Assembly: GCA_032158295.1 (NCBI GenBank)
Contig: JASTWB010000049.1
Span: 30,430 to 94,429, forward strand
Length of the DNA: 64,000 nucleotides
Source: Pycnopodia helianthoides
Lineage: Eukaryota > Echinodermata > Asteroidea > Forcipulatida > Asteriidae
Reading direction: 5' to 3'
Shown here piece by piece: positions 1 to 64,000 of this stretch; within the stretch, counting starts at the first letter, position 1; each line of letters starts with the position of its first letter. A program made the translations under genes and the position numbers. The notes beneath the pieces were generated by a model, which ran no database searches, had not been told where the DNA came from, and saw only the letters and a program-made list of their open reading frames with translations.

Positions 1-360
1 CACAAACCAAACCAAACTAATAGATGAGTGGTTTTCGTTTATTTATTTCATAAGTCAAAAACAAAGAATAATAAATTTAACCTGGTAACAAAGACCACTT
101 CCACTATCCTAATTAAAAACAACCCAAAACGTAAGAAATAATATACTATAGTGGCAAGTCGACTTTATTTAAATTTGTTGGAGGTTTACAAATTTCAGTT
201 TTCAAAGCTAAGATACTAGCTTCCTGTTCCAAATAACATGTTTCCATTTAATTTGTCCAGAGTATCTTGTCAATATATTGACATATTAAAGCTGAAGTAC
301 TTAATGTTTAACAGTAATTTCATTTGGTAATAAGAAACAACATTGTGTTCGTTTACATAC
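1..360. other. Intron of the RPTP gene after the last visible D2 exon
   Basis: AT-rich, with no exon-like frame and no recognised repeat. It follows the donor at 360/359 on the minus strand. The rest of D2 and the stop codon must lie to the left of the window. Confidence 0.6.
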
Positions 361-60452
<60,092 letters not shown>

Positions 60453-63330
60453 CTGTGGATGTCAAAATGAAAAAAAATAAAATAAAAATACACAAACACT
60501 TGCTTTAACTTCCTTTTGGCTTGTTTACAACATAATAAGCATGATTGTCTCAGGAAAATACACGTTATTATAACAATAATGAAGACAAAACGTGTGCCTT
60601 CAATAGACTTGAGAAGAAAATTAATGAATAAAGGGGATTTCAAGAAGGCTTACTTGCATGGGTTAACATTTTGTAAAGTATCCGTTGTAGTTGCGTTTTA
60701 GTTAATCAAATTATGAATAAACCTTTTTGTGTCGCACGAAGTAGACTTTGGTTATATTTGATTTGCGACGAGAATTTAGTTTGCGTACCAAGAAAACCCA
60801 AAACAATGGTGTTAAAGGTCTCTCTCATCCAATAGTGACATGTCCCTTAAACTGATTCAGCATGGTGATTACATGGTTATCACTGAATGTAACGATTTCA
60901 ATGTTCTCGAGAAAATTATTGACACTTTAGTAAAGTCTTGATATCAAAACTAATTTTCTAAAGTGTCATGGCCTTTGGCTCGGTAGGCCGACACGGCAAA
61001 AAAAGAGGCAAATTCCTGATCGATTACTTGGGTTAATTTTCTCATAAAATTCTTTGCAAATCATTAGCAAAAAATTGTTTTTGGCCTGACGTTTATACCC
61101 TTGCAGAGTCTTTCTCGAAGGCTAATTGACATGGGAAAGAGATGACCGAGATTAAAGCACACATACAAAGCAGGGTATGAACAAAGAGGAGGGAGACAAA
61201 GAATGGGTTGGGTAAGGGCCTCCTTCTTCGGCTGGTTTGACCACCGAGGTGGGGAACACAATAAAAACGTATATGACGAGAAGAGGGAGAAACAACAACT
61301 AACTAATTAGTGGCAGACTGAGAAAGGGGATATCTGTGGTAAACAGGAGAAGGCAAAGACAAAGAAGTACTAGTCATTTCCTTCTTGGATGTTCAGACCA
61401 TGAGGTTTATTGGTCTGCATGCGTCTTATCTACAGTTTCTCCCTACTCAGGTGAGCAATCTCTCTGTGGTTTCCCAGTGCCTCAATGCGTTGTATTATTT
61501 AGGTATAAGAAATGGAGTGTTTAGGAAGATTGAAGTGATGTCCTGCGGGTGTCTGGTGTAATACGACGGAAACAACGCGATCGGCTTGTCCTTAGTAAAA
61601 TGTTGGAACACATGTTAGACTGAGCATCCAACAGTCTTCTTATGGTAAATACCAATTAATGTGTTCATGTTTGTGGCTATATACGAACAATTAAGTATAA
61701 GAACGTTTTTACAGCCTGTTGTTCTTAAATAAAAAAAACACTCTATACCTTCAAAACATCTTAAAAGAAAATCAGGGTCGAAATTTCAAAAGATAGTCAT
61801 TTGCTATTACCTTCAATGCCCGGGCGTACAAGTTTAGAGCCAGTATTCAATCGGAGCTACATTTAGGTACATGCTTGGTACTCTGTAAGACCAGTAGTTT
61901 GGCACACAAGTCCAAAGTCATTGGTTTCAACCCGAAGACCTGTATCTCGGTCAAGCGAGGAGTTGGAGGCGGTAGATAAGCCTGAAGAGCAAGACAACAA
62001 CACACATGAGGCCAATGCCACAGAGTAGAATAATGCTGATAACAGCAGGGTAATGCACCACTTGAAGAAGATGCAAAAATAGTTATGTCAGCTATGTCGA
62101 TGACTCAGTGCAAGCAGATGAAGAGCCTTCTCCGGAAACTATGGAGCCAAAATCGAGTTTGACGAAACCCCGAAGCCAACAGGAAGAAGTTGAGCCAAGA
62201 AGTTAAGACGGGCCTTCCTCAGAAGGGTAGGGGAGAAAGCCGCCTTTGGAGTTATGTATCCATCGCTTACTGGCTGGGCGCCCTGCGAGAATCATATCAC
62301 AGATGAAGGTGCAACAACTGTGTTTAGTGGTGTGACGCAGACAATCCATGAGCATCGTGCACGGCATTATGATGTTGTTTTCCTGATAGCCCCGTTGTCC
62401 ACTACTACTGTAGCTCATCAAACTACTACTTGTAAGCATAAGACCTGGAGTAACCAACTTGGAGTTGGGGAAGATAGCTTCCGTGTATGAAGAAGATTAC
62501 GGAGACGGTCAAACGCAGCGTTTCTCCAGGACTGATTGTTGATCACAAAGGACCACACCGAGAGAGTTTTCGAAACAAGTTTCGTGGCGGGAATTCGCTA
62601 GAAGGCAAACTGTGACGTTTAGGCATCATGTTGTATGGGAAGCTTAAAAATCGCCTTGAGAAACTGGGATAGCCTATACCGTTGGATCTTGTTAACTGTT
62701 CTCACTTTAATAACCTTGGGTACTTTCTCATAAACATTCGTTTATGTAAAGTTTGTTGTGCAAAGAGAAAGAGTTAAGAGTTACCTTTCCATTGTTAAGA
62801 TTGTTTTTATTTTTTATTTTGACGAAGTTGAGTTTTATTTTGTTGTATTTAGAAGAGTGTCGCTAATTGCAGGGAAGGAGCCTCATACGTTAGTGTGTCA
62901 ATTTCGAGTTAAGTAATTGCATCCACATTTTTACGAAATCACTTACCAAAATCTGTACTAAGTTAAGCTCTTTGAAATCATTTAATAATTGGGAGGAAAT
63001 CAGTGTTATCAAAGGTCAGCTTTCAACGTTTGAATAATATTTTGTAACGTAGGCGATACACGATTTGAGTAATTAAACTAATCAAAGTCACTTTTGGTTA
63101 AGCTGTGTCCGTCCCCGTCATTTGCTGTACTCTTTCCCATCCATTTGGGTGTGTTTGTGTATGTTTACAATTGTGGGGTTTGACTAGTGTGGTTTAATGC
63201 GGTTCTAGCGGTAGACTGCCGCCCAACATTTCCAGCCTTCAAAGCTAGACCACTCGCTGACGTTGGCTGAGACCTACTGGGTCGCAGACAGAGAACGGAA
63301 CCACCGAAACTAGATAAAAACACGTTAAAA
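60453..63330. other. Sequence upstream of the Ig exon, nothing recognised
   Basis: It should hold an RPTP intron and perhaps earlier exons, but I found no convincing signal peptide, Ig half or EGF exon. Several open frames (61336-61524 plus, 62457-62203 minus, 62254-62490 plus) have no recognisable similarity. A T-rich tract lies near 62800-62850. Confidence 0.35.
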
Positions 63331-63665
63331 ACTGTTTTTCTAGCAATTGTGTTCAAGATGATCCCTTAAAACACCCCACTGTGGCATCGCACAGTTTCCG
63401 ACTGTGCCGTTGTAAACAAATTGTGTTTACTCATCAACGGTACAGTCAAAAATCATGATTTTGTTTAAGTTCCTCAATGAATTCCACATAGACTTTCGAA
63501 GCCCCATTGTCATTGGATACACTACAAGGTCTTAGATCTTAGCCGCAGTTACTTGAGGTTACTGTTTTTCTAGCAATTGTGTTCAAGATGATCCCACTGT
63601 GGCATCGCACAGTTTCCGACTGTGCCGTTGTAAACAAATTGTGTTTACTCATCAACGGTACGTCA
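63331..63665. repeat. Direct repeat carrying the GACTGTGCCGTT hairpin
   Basis: actgtttttctagcaattgt, tcaagatgatccc, then gtggcatcgcacagtttcc and the hairpin occur at 63331-63450 and 63561-63665. The hairpin is also at 51635-51682. Confidence 0.75.
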
Positions 63666-63666
63666 A

Positions 63667-63754
63667 GTTCATAAGATACCTTGTTTCTCAATAGACTTGT
63701 AAGAACTGGAAAGCAGTGCAAAAAAAAAGGGGAAAAAAAGGATTTTGGTAACAT

Positions 63755-63792
<38 letters not shown>

Positions 63793-63977
63793 AACTGAGT
63801 GTGGTCACCACCTAGGAACATTTTTTGCATTTTGTTTTGTTCTGGGGATTCAGTGAACATTTTTGAGTCTAATGGTACCATGTTAGAAGAGTTTGTGAGC
63901 AGCCAAATTAGTTTTACACGCAATTTTACACGGTACAGCAGCGGACTGTGCGATCCTGTAACGGTGTAACGGAGCAT
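63667..63977 (-). repeat. Dispersed repeat R, inverted copy of 51085-51390
   Basis: The minus strand encodes the same RVKLRVKLIWLLTNSSNM frame and reaches the same poly-A/poly-T run (63755-63790). It is one family in opposite orientations 12.5 kb apart, both associated with the GACTGT..CCGTT hairpin. Confidence 0.75.
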
Positions 63978-64000
63978 GAAAGTTGGGTTTTGGTAAAAAA

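Noticed and set aside
61336..62490. Small genes upstream of the Ig exon
   Set aside because: The frames are short, have no domain similarity and no splice or start context that distinguishes them from chance.

Overview
This is a 64 kb window of animal nuclear DNA: AT-rich, with large introns, GT-AG splice sites and dense transposons. The domain content and the style of the tRNA-derived repeats suggest a marine invertebrate deuterostome, most likely an echinoderm. That assignment is an inference; no marker in the window proves the species.

Most of the window is one minus-strand gene for a receptor-type protein tyrosine phosphatase (RPTP). I can place 37 coding exons between 60452 and 361 (about 5.9 kb of coding sequence, about 1970 residues). 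Every donor/acceptor pair agrees in reading phase. From N to C terminus the protein has an Ig-like domain, six EGF-like modules, a short Cys-rich linker, ten fibronectin type III (FN3) domains, a membrane-proximal segment, one transmembrane helix, a juxtamembrane segment, a complete catalytic phosphatase domain D1 (KNRY, WPD loop, [11 protein letters not shown]) and the start of D2. The start codon and signal peptide lie beyond the right edge, or in exons I could not find; the end of D2 lies beyond the left edge. The Ig + EGF part resembles the ectodomain of the angiopoietin receptors Tie1/Tie2, here attached to a phosphatase rather than a kinase.

Layout by region. 1-8 kb: D2 start, D1, juxtamembrane and TM exons, with small introns. 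8-30 kb: FN3 exons; introns hold a RecQ-like helicase exon fragment, a DNA element with terminal inverted repeats (TIRs) at 14133-15963, an eight-unit hairpin array at 16.6-17.1 kb, a CR1/Jockey-like LINE at 20.4-23.9 kb, a palindromic element at 24.6-24.8 kb and a recent tandem duplication of an FN3 exon pair at 25.2-28.1 kb. 30-39.5 kb: tRNA-derived SINE copies, one of them split by an 8.57 kb array of four nearly identical ~2.09 kb units carrying a broken Tc1/mariner-like transposase. 40-50 kb: EGF exons, with a piggyBac-like TTAA element (43041-47075) and a palindrome array. 50-60 kb: a giant intron full of degenerate tandem repeats, a 5'-truncated Penelope-like element with a GIY-YIG domain between (TA)n tracts, and three unassigned exon-like segments. 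60-64 kb: the Ig exon, unassigned sequence and dispersed repeats.

The host gene's job is inferred from its family: a cell-surface adhesion or ligand sensor whose cytoplasmic D1 dephosphorylates phosphotyrosine. The other coding remnants are transposon or retrogene debris in its introns and have no evident link to its function.
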